In this document: positions 26,130 through 36,434 of the stretch, piece after piece
Numbering within the stretch: position 1 is the first letter of the stretch
How the letters are laid out: the number at the start of each line of letters is the position of its first letter
Origin: Paraburkholderia sp. UYCP14C
GTDB taxonomy: Bacteria; Pseudomonadota; Gammaproteobacteria; Burkholderiales; Burkholderiaceae
Length of the DNA stretch: 64,000 nt
Reading direction: 5' to 3'
NCBI RefSeq assembly: GCF_004197395.1
Contig: NZ_SELS01000003.1
Span: 1-64,000, forward strand
Notes under the pieces: generated by a model
Seen by the model: the letters and a program-made list of their open reading frames with translations, nothing else
Databases searched by the model: none
What the model was told of the DNA's origin: nothing
Made by a program: the position numbers and the translations under genes

Positions 26130-26301
26130 GAGCGAGCAGGCGGGACGTCATGCGCGGCGGCCGCCGCCGGCCACGCCGGCGGCACGCGTGGGCGAGCGAA
26201 GCGGCGCGGTGAAGGTCCGTCAGCGTCCGCGCGCGGTCCTGTCGTCGAAAGCCGCAACCGGCTAACATCACACACCGAATCAGCCTAATGAGGAGTTCCG
26301 C

Positions 26302-27432
26302 ATGGCGCGAAAGGTGCGATTGATGCAATGCCTGGCCGAAGCCGCAGCCGCCCGTTCGTGGCGGCGCGCTTGCGCGGTGCTGCTGGCCGGGGCGGCCGCG
26401 TTGCTGCCGCTGCACGAGGCGCAGGCCGCGATGAATTTCTGCGCGGCCCCGGCGCTGCAAACGAGCGAGCGCACCAATGCCGATCCCGGCGTCAAGGCGC
26501 TCGTCGCCAACGTGCAGGCGCATCTGAACGAGCCGCCGCATGCGCTCGCGAAACTGCACACCGAGGGCACGCTGCCGCACGAGGGCATCTACGATCAGAG
26601 CGTCGAAGCGGAGAAGGATCTCGACCTGCTGCGCGACGCCGCGCTCGCGTGGCGCGCGACCAGCGACGACCGCTTCCTGAAGCTCGTCGACCGCCTGCTG
26701 TATGCGTGGGTCACGACCTATCAACCGAGCTTCAATCCGATCGACGAAACGCATTTCGAAGGGCTGATCCTCGCGTACGACATGACCGCGAGCGCGTTGC
26801 CCGTGAAGACGCGCAACGCCGCGATGGCCTTTCTGACGAAATTCGCGAACGGCTACATCGCGCAGATCGACGCGCAACCGCGGCCGCTCACGGGCACGTT
26901 CCGTAACAACTGGCAAAGCCACCGCATCAAGCTGATCGCGATGGCCGCATTCACGCTCGACAACCGCAAGATGATCAATGCCGCGCAGCGGCTGTTCGTC
27001 GAGCACATCGGCGACAACATCGCGCCGGACGGCTCGACGGTCGACTTCGGCGAGCGCGATGCGCTGCACTACGTGACCTACGATCTGCAACCGCTGGTGA
27101 CGGCCGCGCTCGCCGCGCGCCGGCACAACCGCAACTGGCTGCAGGAGAAGGGCGCGAACGGCGCGACGCTGCTCGCCGCGCTGAACTGGCTGGTGCCGTT
27201 TGCTACCGGCAGCCGGACGCATGAGGAATTCGTGCATTCGAACGTCGCGTTCGATGCAAAACGTCGCGAGGCCGGCTTGCCCGGTTATTCGGGTCAGTGG
27301 GATCCGAAGAGCGCGACGGAACTGTTTCACCTGGCGGCGCGTCTCGACGGACGCTTTACGCCAGTCGCGCTGCAGCTCGCACCGACGCCGCCCGCATGGC
27401 TCGCCGTGTGTTTACCGCTGCCGGCGCGCTAA
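26302..27432 (+). CDS. Alginate lyase-like periplasmic protein
   Basis: A 376-residue exported protein. The signal peptide (about 1-42) is long, with a twin-Arg-like [18 protein letters not shown] stretch and cleavage near AQA-A. The rest is alpha-helical, with [20 protein letters not shown] and [14 protein letters not shown]; the NNWQSHR segment corresponds to the NNHS-type catalytic loop of the alginate lyase (PL5/AlgL) toroid fold, and [16 protein letters not shown] to the later conserved region. No alginate operon is nearby, so the substrate may be another uronic-acid polysaccharide. GAGG precedes the start. It lies between gcvP and sdaA. Confidence 0.75.
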   Translation: MARKVRLMQCLAEAAAARSWRRACAVLLAGAAALLPLHEAQAAMNFCAAPALQTSERTNADPGVKALVANVQAHLNEPPHALAKLHTEGTLPHEGIYDQSVEAEKDLDLLRDAALAWRATSDDRFLKLVDRLLYAWVTTYQPSFNPIDETHFEGLILAYDMTASALPVKTRNAAMAFLTKFANGYIAQIDAQPRPLTGTFRNNWQSHRIKLIAMAAFTLDNRKMINAAQRLFVEHIGDNIAPDGSTVDFGERDALHYVTYDLQPLVTAALAARRHNRNWLQEKGANGATLLAALNWLVPFATGSRTHEEFVHSNVAFDAKRREAGLPGYSGQWDPKSATELFHLAARLDGRFTPVALQLAPTPPAWLAVCLPLPAR

Positions 27433-27460
27433 ACTCTTATCTATACGCAGGGAGCAGTAC

Positions 27461-28849
27461 ATGGCAGTCAGCGTCTTCGATCTCTTCAAAATCGGCATTG
27501 GTCCGTCGAGTTCGCATACGGTCGGGCCGATGCGCGCGGCACTGATGTTCGTCCAGGGGCTCGAGCGCGACGGGCTGCTCGATGCCACCGCATCGGTGAA
27601 AGCGGAGCTGTACGGCTCGCTCGGCGCGACCGGCAAGGGGCACGGCACCGATCGCGGCGTGATGCTCGGTCTGATGGGCGATGCGCCCGACACCGTCAAT
27701 CCCGAGACGATCGCTCAGCGGCTCGAGGCGGTGCGCACGTCGCGCAAGCTCGCGCTGCTCGGCACGCACGACGTGCCGTTCGTGCAGAAGGAGCACATCG
27801 CGTTTTATCGCCAGGCACTGCCCGAGCATCCGAACGGCCTGAAGCTCTTCGCGTTCGATGCGCAAGGCGCGACGCTGCGCGAGTCGACCTATCTGTCGGT
27901 CGGCGGCGGCTTCGTCGTGACGGCCGGCGCACCGAACACGAAAGTGTTGAGCGCCGTCGATCAGCTTCCGCATTCGTTTCGTACGGCCAACGAATTGCTC
28001 GCGCTGTGTGCGTCGAGCGGCAAGAGCATCGCACAGCTGATGTGGGAAAACGAACGCGTCTGGCACAGCGAGGAAGAAACGCGCACGGGTCTGCTGAAGA
28101 TCTGGGACGTGATGCAGTCGTGCGTCGCGCGCGGGTGCGGCATCAACAATCCCGATGCCGACGGTCACCTGCCCGGCCCCTTCCAGGTGAAGCGGCGCGC
28201 GCCGCAGCTGTATCGCGCGCTGACCGGCAACCCTGAGCGCGCGTTGCAGGATCCGCTGTCGATGGTCGACTGGATCAACCTGTACGCGATCGCCGTCAAC
28301 GAAGAGAACGCCGCGGGCGGGCGCGTCGTGACCGCGCCGACCAACGGCGCGGCCGGCATCATTCCGGCGGTGCTGCACTACTACACGCGCTTCATGCCGG
28401 GCGCGAACGAGCAGGGCGTGATCGACTTCCTGATGACGGCCGCCGCGATCGGCATCCTCTACAAGCTGAACGCGTCGATCTCCGGCGCGGAAGTGGGTTG
28501 CCAGGGCGAAGTCGGCGTCGCCTGCTCGATGGCCGCGGGCGCGCTCGCCGCCGTGATGGGCGGCACGCCGAAGCAGGTCGAGAACGCCGCGGAAATCGGC
28601 ATGGAGCATAACCTCGGGCTCACCTGCGATCCGGTTGGCGGGATGGTGCAGATTCCGTGCATCGAACGTAATGCGATGGCCTCGGTGAAGGCGGTCAACG
28701 CCGCGCGCATGGCGTTGCGCGGCGACGGTAGTCACTACGTATCGCTCGATTCGGTGATCAAGACGATGCGCGAAACCGGCGCGGACATGAAGACCAAGTA
28801 CAAGGAAACGTCGCGCGGCGGCCTCGCGGTAAATATCGTCGAGTGTTGA
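27461..28849 (+). CDS. sdaA: L-serine ammonia-lyase (L-serine dehydratase)
   Basis: A 462-residue single-chain iron-sulfur L-serine dehydratase converting serine to pyruvate and ammonia. The N-terminal [20 protein letters not shown] is the family landmark, and later [19 protein letters not shown] and [20 protein letters not shown] supply conserved Cys for the 4Fe-4S cluster. The start at 27461 follows GGGAGC at good spacing and gives the family N-terminus; longer frames are spurious. Its place after gcvTHP fits a glycine-to-serine-to-pyruvate route, though a gene lies between them. Confidence 0.95.
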   Translation: MAVSVFDLFKIGIGPSSSHTVGPMRAALMFVQGLERDGLLDATASVKAELYGSLGATGKGHGTDRGVMLGLMGDAPDTVNPETIAQRLEAVRTSRKLALLGTHDVPFVQKEHIAFYRQALPEHPNGLKLFAFDAQGATLRESTYLSVGGGFVVTAGAPNTKVLSAVDQLPHSFRTANELLALCASSGKSIAQLMWENERVWHSEEETRTGLLKIWDVMQSCVARGCGINNPDADGHLPGPFQVKRRAPQLYRALTGNPERALQDPLSMVDWINLYAIAVNEENAAGGRVVTAPTNGAAGIIPAVLHYYTRFMPGANEQGVIDFLMTAAAIGILYKLNASISGAEVGCQGEVGVACSMAAGALAAVMGGTPKQVENAAEIGMEHNLGLTCDPVGGMVQIPCIERNAMASVKAVNAARMALRGDGSHYVSLDSVIKTMRETGADMKTKYKETSRGGLAVNIVEC

Positions 28850-28893
28850 GTCGTTGAGCGCGGCATTCGATTGCATGCGATCTGTTCGGAAAA

Positions 28894-28921
28894 GCGCGGG
28901 CCCTGTGGTCCGCGTTTTTTA
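28894..28921 (+). terminator. Intrinsic terminator after sdaA
   Basis: CGCGGGCC (28895-28902) and GGTCCGCG (28907-28914), with one G-U pair, followed by TTTTTT. Confidence 0.85.
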
Positions 28922-29088
28922 ATTGAGCGATCGTATTGCGCATCCGCCGATCAAACAGTTGCGCTGCGCCATGACAGCGCCCACATGCTCGGCGTAAGCT
29001 GTCGAAGCGCCCATCGGCCGCGCTTGCAGGTTCGGTCGATGCGGCTCCATCCCAACGCACTCATGCACTGCCAGGAGGCTTTTTCGCA

Positions 29089-30846
29089 ATGTCGCTGCCG
29101 AATGCTCCCGCTGCCAATTCCGCTTCCAGTTCCGCTGCCCATTCCGCGCCCGCTTCCGATGCGGCGCGCACGACCGGCGCGCGCCTCGTCGTCGGCGCGT
29201 TGCTCACGCATGGCGTCGAGCGCGTGTTCTGCGTTCCCGGCGAAAGCTTTCTCGCCGTGCTCGATTCGCTGCATGACGAAACCGGGCGCATCCAGACGAT
29301 CGTCTGCCGTCACGAAGCCGCGGCCGCGAACATGGCCGAAGCGGTCGGCAAACTGACCGGCCGGCCGGGTGTCGCGCTCGTCACCCGCGGGCCGGGCGCG
29401 ACGCATGCGTCGATCGGCGTGCACACCGCGTTTCAGGATTCGACGCCGATGATCCTGCTGATCGGTCAGTGCGCGCGCGAGCATCTCGATCGCGAAGCGT
29501 TTCAGGAGATCGACTACCGGCGCATGTTCGGTCAGATGGCGAAGTGGGTCGCGCAGATCGACAACCCGAAGCGCATTCCCGAATACCTGAGCCATGCGTT
29601 TCATACGGCCACCTCGGGGCGGCCGGGGCCGGTCGTGCTGGCGCTGCCCGAAGACGTGCTGAGCGACGCCTGCGACGCGGTACCCGGCGCGCCCGCTTAT
29701 CATCGCGTGGCGGCGTCGCCGTCGGCCGCGCAGATCGCGAAGCTGGGCGAGTTGCTCGAAGGCGCGCAACGTCCGATGGTGATCGCCGGCGGCAGCGGCT
29801 GGACGGCGGCCGCATGCGCGGACCTGCGGCGCTTCATCGAAAACTGGCAGTTACCGATCGGCCTCGCGTTCCGCTTCCAGGACACCTTCGACAACGAGCA
29901 TCCGAACTACGCGGGCGACGTCGGTCTCGGCATCAATCCCGCGCTCGCGCAGCGCATTCGCGACGCGGACCTGCTGCTCACGCTCGGCCCGCGCCTCGGC
30001 GAAGCGACGACCAACGGCTACACGCTGTTCGACATCCCGAAGACGAAGCAGACGCTGGTGCACGTGCATCAGGGCGCGGAAGAACTCGGTCGCGTCTATG
30101 CGGCCGATCTGCCGATCGTCTCCGGCATGCCTGAGCTTGCGGCGATGCTAGCGGAGCTGAAGCCGTCGTCGTCCGGCAAGCTCGCCTGGGCGGGTGCCGC
30201 CGAAGAAGCGCATCGCGCATATCTGGAATGGCGCAAGCCGCGCCCGATTCCCGGCGACGTGCAGATGGGCGAAGTGATTCAGCAGTTGCGCGCGCACTTG
30301 CCCGACGACGCGATCCTCACGAACGGCGCGGGCAATTACGCGACGTGGCTGCATCGGCATTTCTCGTATCGACAGTTCCGTTCGCAACTCGCGCCGACCA
30401 GCGGCGCGATGGGCTACGGCGTGCCGGCGGCGCTCGCGGCGAAGTCGCTGTATCCGCAACGCGCGGTGGTCGCGCTCGCCGGCGACGGCTGCTTCATGAT
30501 GGCCGCGCAGGAGCTCGCGACGGCGATGCAGTACGACCTGCGCGTGCTGTTCATCGTCGTCAACAACAGTCATTTCGGCACGATCCGCATGCATCAGGAG
30601 CGGCACTATCCGCATCGCGTGCATGGCACCGGTCTCACGAATCCGGACTTCGCGGCATTCGCGCGATCGTTCGGCGCGCATGGCGAAACCGTCGAACGTA
30701 CCGGGGATTTTCTGCCGGCGTTGCAGCGCGCGATCGAATCGCAGTTGCCCGCCCTGATCGAGATTCGCATGCCGCAGGAAGCGAGCACGCCCGCGGCGAC
30801 GCTCGAGATGATTCGCGAGCAGGGGAGAAAGATGCGCGGGGAGTGA
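29089..30846 (+). CDS. Thiamine-diphosphate enzyme, acetolactate-synthase-like
   Basis: A 585-residue ThDP-dependent enzyme of the acetolactate synthase/pyruvate decarboxylase superfamily. The catalytic Glu76 is in RHEAAAANMAEA; the ThDP/Mg motif begins GDGCFMMAAQELATA near residue 465 and ends at NN. A central FAD/dimer-like domain is present. No regulatory subunit gene (ilvH) is adjacent, and the N-terminal 30 residues are a Ser/Ala-rich tail, so it is probably a catabolic or side-activity enzyme, not IlvB. AGGAGG lies upstream of the start. The substrate cannot be assigned from the sequence. Confidence 0.82.
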   Translation: MSLPNAPAANSASSSAAHSAPASDAARTTGARLVVGALLTHGVERVFCVPGESFLAVLDSLHDETGRIQTIVCRHEAAAANMAEAVGKLTGRPGVALVTRGPGATHASIGVHTAFQDSTPMILLIGQCAREHLDREAFQEIDYRRMFGQMAKWVAQIDNPKRIPEYLSHAFHTATSGRPGPVVLALPEDVLSDACDAVPGAPAYHRVAASPSAAQIAKLGELLEGAQRPMVIAGGSGWTAAACADLRRFIENWQLPIGLAFRFQDTFDNEHPNYAGDVGLGINPALAQRIRDADLLLTLGPRLGEATTNGYTLFDIPKTKQTLVHVHQGAEELGRVYAADLPIVSGMPELAAMLAELKPSSSGKLAWAGAAEEAHRAYLEWRKPRPIPGDVQMGEVIQQLRAHLPDDAILTNGAGNYATWLHRHFSYRQFRSQLAPTSGAMGYGVPAALAAKSLYPQRAVVALAGDGCFMMAAQELATAMQYDLRVLFIVVNNSHFGTIRMHQERHYPHRVHGTGLTNPDFAAFARSFGAHGETVERTGDFLPALQRAIESQLPALIEIRMPQEASTPAATLEMIREQGRKMRGE

Positions 30847-30890
30847 AAATAACCGCGTGATCCGACTGCGCGGCAAATGCGCCGCCCATG

Positions 30891-30918
30891 AAAAAACCCC
30901 GCCGCAGCGGGGTTTTTT
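30891..30918. terminator. Bidirectional terminator
   Basis: AAAAAACCCCGC and GCGGGGTTTTTT with a 4-base loop, between the convergent ThDP-enzyme and Liv-type binding-protein genes. Confidence 0.92.
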
Positions 30919-30944
30919 CATCACCAAACGTAGTCGGCAAAAAC

Positions 30945-32093
30945 TTACTTGCCGCCCACGCTTTGCAGCGTCGTCCACTTGCCATCGACGACCTTGTACA
31001 GCGTGATACCGCCGTTCTTCAGATCGCCGCGCGTGTCGTACGCGAGATCGGCCGTCGTGACGGCCGGCTTCGACGTCTTCGCGAGCACCGGCAGGTACTT
31101 GGCCGGATCGGTCGAGTTCGCGGTCTTCATCGCGGTGAACATCGCCATCGCGCCGTCGAATGCGTACGGCGAGTACGTTTGCACGTCTTCGTTGAAGCGC
31201 GCCTTGTACTTCTCGACATACGCCTTGCCGCCCGGCATTTCTTCGAGCGGCAGACCGGCGAGCGAAGCCACCGTGCCGTTCGCCGCGTCGCCGGCGAGCT
31301 TGATGAAGGTCGGCGTGTGCACCATTTCGCCGCCCATCAGCGGCGCCTTCACGCCGAGTTGCTTCATCTGCTTGACCATCGGTGCCGCTTGCGAATCTGC
31401 GCCACCGTAATAGATCAGATCCGGGTTCGTCGACTTCAGCTTGGTCAGGATCGACTTGAAGTCGACTGCCTTGTCGTTCGTGTATTCACGATCGACGATC
31501 GTCGCGCCAGCCGCCTTCGCAGCCTTCTCGAACTGGTCCGCCAGACCCTGGCCGTAAGCGGTGCGATCGTCGACGATCGCGATCTTCTTCATGCCGAGGT
31601 TCTTCACCGCGAACGTGCCGGCGACCGAGCCTTGCTGCGTGTCGGACGTCATCATGCGGAACGTCGTCTTGAAGCCCTGCTGCGTGTATTCCGGTGCGGT
31701 CGCCATCGCGATCTGCGGGATACCCGCGTTCGCGTAGATGCGCGAGGCCGGAATCGTCGTGCCCGAGTTGAAGTGGCCGAGCATGCCCTTGATGCCGTCA
31801 TCCACGAGCTTCTGCGCGACGGTCGTGCCGGTGCGCGGGTCGGCCTGGTCGTCGGCCGAATCGAGCACGATGTGAACCTGCTTGCCGCCGATCACCGGCT
31901 TCGTCGCGTTGAACTCTTCGACCGCGAGCACGATGCCGTTCTGGAAGTCCTTGCCGTAGTGCGCCTGTGCGCCCGTCATCGGACCGGCAAAACCGATCTT
32001 CACGTCTTCCGTCGATTGAGCGTTGGCCGTCCCCGCCAGCGACATTGCGGCAACCAGAGCTGCGCCTGCCAGCTGTTTCATTTTGTGTTGCAT
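30945..32093 (-). CDS. Branched-chain amino acid ABC transporter substrate-binding protein
   Basis: A 382-residue periplasmic protein of the LivK/LeuI-like (periplasmic-binding type 1) family. The signal peptide ends near ANAQS; the mature protein starts VKIGFAGPMTGAQAHYGKD, the usual LIV-binding N-terminus, and has IVDDRTAYGQGLADQFEKAA mid-way. GGAG lies five bases before the ATG. It is 87 bases downstream of putA on the same strand, with no permease or ATPase genes next to it, so it may use the transporter at 59-63 kb or another system. The ligand could be Leu/Ile/Val or, from context, another amino acid. Confidence 0.88.
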   Translation of the reverse strand: MQHKMKQLAGAALVAAMSLAGTANAQSTEDVKIGFAGPMTGAQAHYGKDFQNGIVLAVEEFNATKPVIGGKQVHIVLDSADDQADPRTGTTVAQKLVDDGIKGMLGHFNSGTTIPASRIYANAGIPQIAMATAPEYTQQGFKTTFRMMTSDTQQGSVAGTFAVKNLGMKKIAIVDDRTAYGQGLADQFEKAAKAAGATIVDREYTNDKAVDFKSILTKLKSTNPDLIYYGGADSQAAPMVKQMKQLGVKAPLMGGEMVHTPTFIKLAGDAANGTVASLAGLPLEEMPGGKAYVEKYKARFNEDVQTYSPYAFDGAMAMFTAMKTANSTDPAKYLPVLAKTSKPAVTTADLAYDTRGDLKNGGITLYKVVDGKWTTLQSVGGK

Positions 32094-32180
32094 AGCTTCT
32101 CCTTGATACCAGGTGTGGATGAAGCGGTGTCGGGGTCGCCGTGCCGCTTCCTTTCTATTGAAGAAATCGTCGAGGTTCGC

Positions 32181-35100
32181 TCAACCGATCGTCATCAAAT
32201 TCGCATTGCCGCCTGCCGCCGCGGTATTCACGCTGACCGAGCGCTCGGTGAGCAGACGCTCGAGCGCGTAGTCCTCGTCGCCGCTCGCGAGCGCACGGGC
32301 CGCGACGCCCTGCACCGACACGATCGGCCCCGCGCGCTTCGCGACCTCCTTCACGAGCGCGAGCAGCTCATCGCTGTCGCCTTCGAACAGCACGGCGTCG
32401 AACGGCGCGTCGGCGCTCTTCTTCACGCTCGCGTGCGCCTTCAGCGACGCGGGCAGCTGCGCGACCAATTGTTCACCGGCCGCGCCTTCGAACAGCGCAC
32501 GATTTCCCGTAGCCAACGCCGCCGCGAACTGCACGCGCGCGCCGCTCGCCGTCGATGCGATACACAGCACCGTGCCACGCGGACCCAGCGTGTACGTATT
32601 GCGCTCGCCGGTCGGCCCCGACAGTACCGCGGTCGCGCCCGCCGGCACATGCGACAGATAGCCGTCGCAACGCGCGGCAAGCTGCGGCTCGCGCTCGGCG
32701 ATCAGCCAGTCGCGCAATGCGGTCAGCGCGGCCGCCGGATTGTCGCCCTTTTCTGCAGCCTGCGGTACTTCGACCACCAGCGCTTGCGCTAGCGACTTCG
32801 GCAGACCAGCCGGACGCGTTGCGAGCAGACGCTGCAGATACAGCGCGCCGCCGGCCTTCGGCCCCGTGCCCGACAGTCCCTCGCCGCCGAACGGCTGCAC
32901 CCCGACCACCGCGCCGATCACGTTGCGGTTCACGTAGATGTTGCCCACGTGTGCGCGGCTGATCACGTGCGCGATCGTTTCGTCGATGCGCGTGTGGATG
33001 CCGAGCGTCAAACCGTAACCCGTCGCGCGAATCTGTTCGAGCAGCTTGTCGAGCTGGCTGCGGCGATAGCGCACCACGTGCAGCACCGGACCGAACACTT
33101 CGCGCTTCAGTTCGTCGATGCTGTCGAGCTCGATCAGCGTCGGCGGCACGAACGTGCCTTGCGTCGCGCCTTCCGGCAGCGCCAGTTGCTCGACCTTGCG
33201 GCCCTTGTCGCGCATCGCCGCGATGTGCGCGTCGATGCCGCGCTTCGCGTCGAGGTCGATCACCGGGCCGACGTCGGTCGACAGCCGGTCTGGGTTGCCG
33301 AGCGCAAGCTCGCGCATTGCGCCCGTCAGCATTTCGAGCGTGCGGTCCGCGACATCGTCCTGCAAACAAAGAACGCGCAACGCGGAACACCGTTGACCGG
33401 CGGAGTCGAAAGACGATTGCAGCACGTCGGCGACGACCTGCTCGGCGAGCGCCGACGAGTCGACGATCATCGCGTTCTGGCCGCCGGTTTCGGCGATCAG
33501 CGGAATCGGCTTGCCCTCCGGATCGAGTCGGCCGGACAGCGTCTTGTTGATCAGACGCGCGACTTCGGTCGAGCCCGTGAACATCACCGCACGCGTGCGC
33601 GGATCGGCGACCAGCGCGGCGCCGACCGTCTCGCCATCGCCCGGCAGCAGTTGCACCGCGCCCGCGGGCACGCCCGCTTCGCGCAGAATCCGCACGGCCT
33701 GAGCGGCGATCAGCGGCGTCTGCTCGGCCGGCTTCGCGAGCACCGTGTTGCCGGCCGCGAGCGCGGCGGCCACCTGGCCCATGAAAATCGCCAGCGGGAA
33801 ATTCCACGGGCTGATACAGACCACCGGACCGAGCGGCCGATGCGTGTCGTTCGAAAACTCGTCGCGGATCTGGGTCGAGTAGTAGCGCAGAAAGTCGATC
33901 GCCTCGCGGATTTCCGCGACCGCGTTGGCGAGCGATTTGCCCGCTTCGCGCACCACGAGGCCCATCAGCGTGTGCATCTGCGCTTCGAGCAGATCGGCGG
34001 CACGCGCGAGGCAATCGGCGCGCGCCTCGACCGGCGTCGCCTGCCAGATCGGCGCGGCGGCCACCGCATGACCGAGCGCGGCGCTCACGTGCTCCGCCGT
34101 CGCTTCGACTACCGTGCCGACGAGATCACGCTGATCGGCCGGGTTGCGCACATCGCGCCCAGCGCCGACGGCGATCTCGTTGTCTTCGAGCATCGGCGCG
34201 GCGCGCCACGGATGATGCGCGCTCGCGAGCAGCGCCGACGACAGCGACGCGAGCCGATGTTCGTTCGACAGATCGAGGCCCATCGAATTGAGCCGCTCCG
34301 CGCCGTACAGATTGCGCGGCAGCGGAATGCGCGCGTGCGGCGCGCCGAGCGGCACGATCCGCGACGCTTCCTCGACCGGATCGGCGACCAGATCCTTGAT
34401 CGCGACGGATTCGTCGGCGATGCGATTCACGAACGACGTGTTCGCGCCGTTCTCGAGCAGCCGGCGCACGAGGTACGCGAGCAGCGTCTCATGCGTGCCG
34501 ACCGGCGCGTACACGCGGCACGGGCGGTTCAGCTTGTCGCGTCCGGTGACTTCTTCATACAGCGGCTCGCCCATGCCGTGCAGGCACTGGAACTCGTATT
34601 GGCCGGGGTAGTAGTTGTTGCCCGCGAGGTGATAGATCGCCGCCAGCGTATGCGCGTTGTGCGTCGCGAACTGCGGATAGACGGCATCGGGCGCGCCGAG
34701 CAGCTTTTTCGCGCAGGCGAGGTACGACACGTCGGTGTAGACCTTGCGCGTATAGACCGGATAGCCTTCGAGGCCGTCGACCTGCGCGCGCTTGATTTCC
34801 GTGTCCCAGTACGCGCCCTTCACGAGGCGCACCATGATGCGGTGACGGCTGCGGCGCGCGAGATCGACGATGTAGTCGATCACGAACGGGCAGCGCTTCT
34901 GATACCCCTGCACGACGAAGCCGATACCGTTCCAGCCTTGCAGCTCCGGATCGAAGCACAGCGCTTCCAGCAGATCGAGCGACAGCTCGAGGCGGTCGGC
35001 TTCTTCGGCGTCGATATTGAGGCCGATGTCGTAGCGGCGCGCGAGGATCGCGAGCGAACGCACACGCGGCAGCAACTCGCTCATCGTGCGTTCCTGCTGC

Positions 35101-36110
35101 GCGCGTGAATAGCGCGGATGCAGCGCCGACAGCTTGATCGAGATGCCGGGGCCTTCATAGATGCCGCGGCCGCCAGCGGCCTTGCCGATCGCGTGAATCG
35201 CCTGCTCGTACGAGGCGTAGTAACGCTGCGCGTCGGCCTCGGTGGTGGCTGCTTCGCCGAGCATGTCGTACGAATAGCGGAAACCGCGCGCCTCGTACTT
35301 GCGGCTGTTCGCGAGCGCTTCGGAAATGTTCTCGCCGGTGACGAACTGCTCGCCCATCAGGCGCATCGCCATGTCGACGCCCTTGCGGATCAGCGGCTCG
35401 CCGCCCTTGCCGATCAGGCGCGTGAGCGCCGACGACAGGTTCGTCTCGCTATTGGTCGTCACCAGCTTGCCGGTGATCATCAGCCCCCAGGTCGCCGCGT
35501 TGACGAACAGCGAAGGCGCCTGGCCGACATGCGATTTCCAGTCGCCCTTGCTGATCTTGTCGCGGATCAGCGCGTCGCGCGTCGCGCGGTCGGGAATGCG
35601 CAGCAGCGCCTCGGCGAGGCACATCAGCGCGACGCCTTCCTGGCTCGACAGCGAAAATTCGTGAATCAGCCCTTCGACGCCGCCGCCCTTGCTCTTCGAG
35701 CGCAGCGTTTCGACGAGCTTGGCGGCCATCGCCTGCACGTCGCCGGCGAGGTTGGCCGGCAGACGTGCCTGGCCGAGCAGGAACGGCACGCACTCGGGTT
35801 CGGGGCGGCGATATGCGGCAGTGATCGCCGCGCGCAGCACTGACTGCGGTTGCACGTTTTGCGCGAAATCGAGAAACGGATGGGACGCGCCGTCTTCCTC
35901 GTTGTCGACCGCCGCGCCGTCCGCGAGATCGGCCGTGCCGGTTGCGCCCGACAGTTCGGCCGGCAACTGGCCGTGCTCGATCTTTTCGAGGTAGGCGAAA
36001 ATCGCCTGCTTGATCAACCAGTGCGGGGTGCGCTCGAGGCGAGTGGCGGCATCTTTGAGCCGGGAACGCAGGAGGTCGTCGACCTTGACGCCAAGAGTGG
36101 TGCTAGCCAT
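32181..36110 (-). CDS. putA: Trifunctional proline utilisation protein PutA
   Basis: A 1309-residue PutA with three roles. Residues 1-50 are a ribbon-helix-helix DNA-binding domain (GVKVDDLLRSRLKDAATRLE). Residues about 250-560 are FAD-dependent proline dehydrogenase (SIKLSALHPRY, RLVKGAYWDTEIKRAQ). Residues about 640-1110 are pyrroline-5-carboxylate dehydrogenase (ISPWNFPLAIFMGQ, FTGSTEVARLI, nucleophile Cys in SAGQRCSALR), and a C-terminal domain follows. It oxidises proline to glutamate at the membrane and can act as repressor of its own gene. AAGGAA precedes the ATG. Inverted GTTGCA motifs in its leader are probable operators. Confidence 0.96.
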   Translation of the reverse strand: MASTTLGVKVDDLLRSRLKDAATRLERTPHWLIKQAIFAYLEKIEHGQLPAELSGATGTADLADGAAVDNEEDGASHPFLDFAQNVQPQSVLRAAITAAYRRPEPECVPFLLGQARLPANLAGDVQAMAAKLVETLRSKSKGGGVEGLIHEFSLSSQEGVALMCLAEALLRIPDRATRDALIRDKISKGDWKSHVGQAPSLFVNAATWGLMITGKLVTTNSETNLSSALTRLIGKGGEPLIRKGVDMAMRLMGEQFVTGENISEALANSRKYEARGFRYSYDMLGEAATTEADAQRYYASYEQAIHAIGKAAGGRGIYEGPGISIKLSALHPRYSRAQQERTMSELLPRVRSLAILARRYDIGLNIDAEEADRLELSLDLLEALCFDPELQGWNGIGFVVQGYQKRCPFVIDYIVDLARRSRHRIMVRLVKGAYWDTEIKRAQVDGLEGYPVYTRKVYTDVSYLACAKKLLGAPDAVYPQFATHNAHTLAAIYHLAGNNYYPGQYEFQCLHGMGEPLYEEVTGRDKLNRPCRVYAPVGTHETLLAYLVRRLLENGANTSFVNRIADESVAIKDLVADPVEEASRIVPLGAPHARIPLPRNLYGAERLNSMGLDLSNEHRLASLSSALLASAHHPWRAAPMLEDNEIAVGAGRDVRNPADQRDLVGTVVEATAEHVSAALGHAVAAAPIWQATPVEARADCLARAADLLEAQMHTLMGLVVREAGKSLANAVAEIREAIDFLRYYSTQIRDEFSNDTHRPLGPVVCISPWNFPLAIFMGQVAAALAAGNTVLAKPAEQTPLIAAQAVRILREAGVPAGAVQLLPGDGETVGAALVADPRTRAVMFTGSTEVARLINKTLSGRLDPEGKPIPLIAETGGQNAMIVDSSALAEQVVADVLQSSFDSAGQRCSALRVLCLQDDVADRTLEMLTGAMRELALGNPDRLSTDVGPVIDLDAKRGIDAHIAAMRDKGRKVEQLALPEGATQGTFVPPTLIELDSIDELKREVFGPVLHVVRYRRSQLDKLLEQIRATGYGLTLGIHTRIDETIAHVISRAHVGNIYVNRNVIGAVVGVQPFGGEGLSGTGPKAGGALYLQRLLATRPAGLPKSLAQALVVEVPQAAEKGDNPAAALTALRDWLIAEREPQLAARCDGYLSHVPAGATAVLSGPTGERNTYTLGPRGTVLCIASTASGARVQFAAALATGNRALFEGAAGEQLVAQLPASLKAHASVKKSADAPFDAVLFEGDSDELLALVKEVAKRAGPIVSVQGVAARALASGDEDYALERLLTERSVSVNTAAAGGNANLMTIG

Positions 36111-36434
36111 GTTTCCTTCTTTGATACCGGGCGCGAGCCTGGCGAAAGACTAAAAGTTGGGCGAATCGTACGCCTCCAAATAAAAAGGTGCAACCAAACC
36201 GACGGAATGGTTGCACCCCGTCAGGAGCCTTAGCGGGCGCGGTTTTCCGGGCGGCGGGCGGCGGCCGCGCCGGTGCATTTGCGATCGGTACTTTCCCTGG
36301 CGTGATTCTTTTTGAAATAAGCCTTATCAAACGACTTCGCGCGCCGATATACAGAAGCACGGCGACGGGCGGCCCGAAACATCGATTTTCGGGGCACGCA
36401 TAAAAGATAAACGGGGTTTCCGAGGGTTGGTGTG
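36111..36434. other. Divergent intergenic region upstream of putA
   Basis: It holds the putA leader with the inverted GTTGCA repeat (36187-36217), then about 200 bases of mixed composition leading to the small membrane-protein gene. No clear -35/-10 pair was chosen. Confidence 0.45.
36187..36217 (-). promoter_or_regulatory. Inverted GTTGCA pair, likely PutA operator, in putA leader
   Basis: GGTGCAACCA (36187-36196) and TGGTTGCACC (36208-36217) form a perfect 10-bp inverted repeat, each arm holding GTTGCA, the motif established for PutA binding in E. coli. On the minus strand it is followed by TTTTT, so it may also fold as a terminator or attenuator about 80 bases before the putA ATG. Confidence 0.6.

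Noticed and set aside
27200-27460. N-terminal extension of sdaA
   Set aside because: It overlaps the end of the alginate-lyase-like gene and lacks the family N-terminus; the ATG at 27461 has a good ribosome-binding site.
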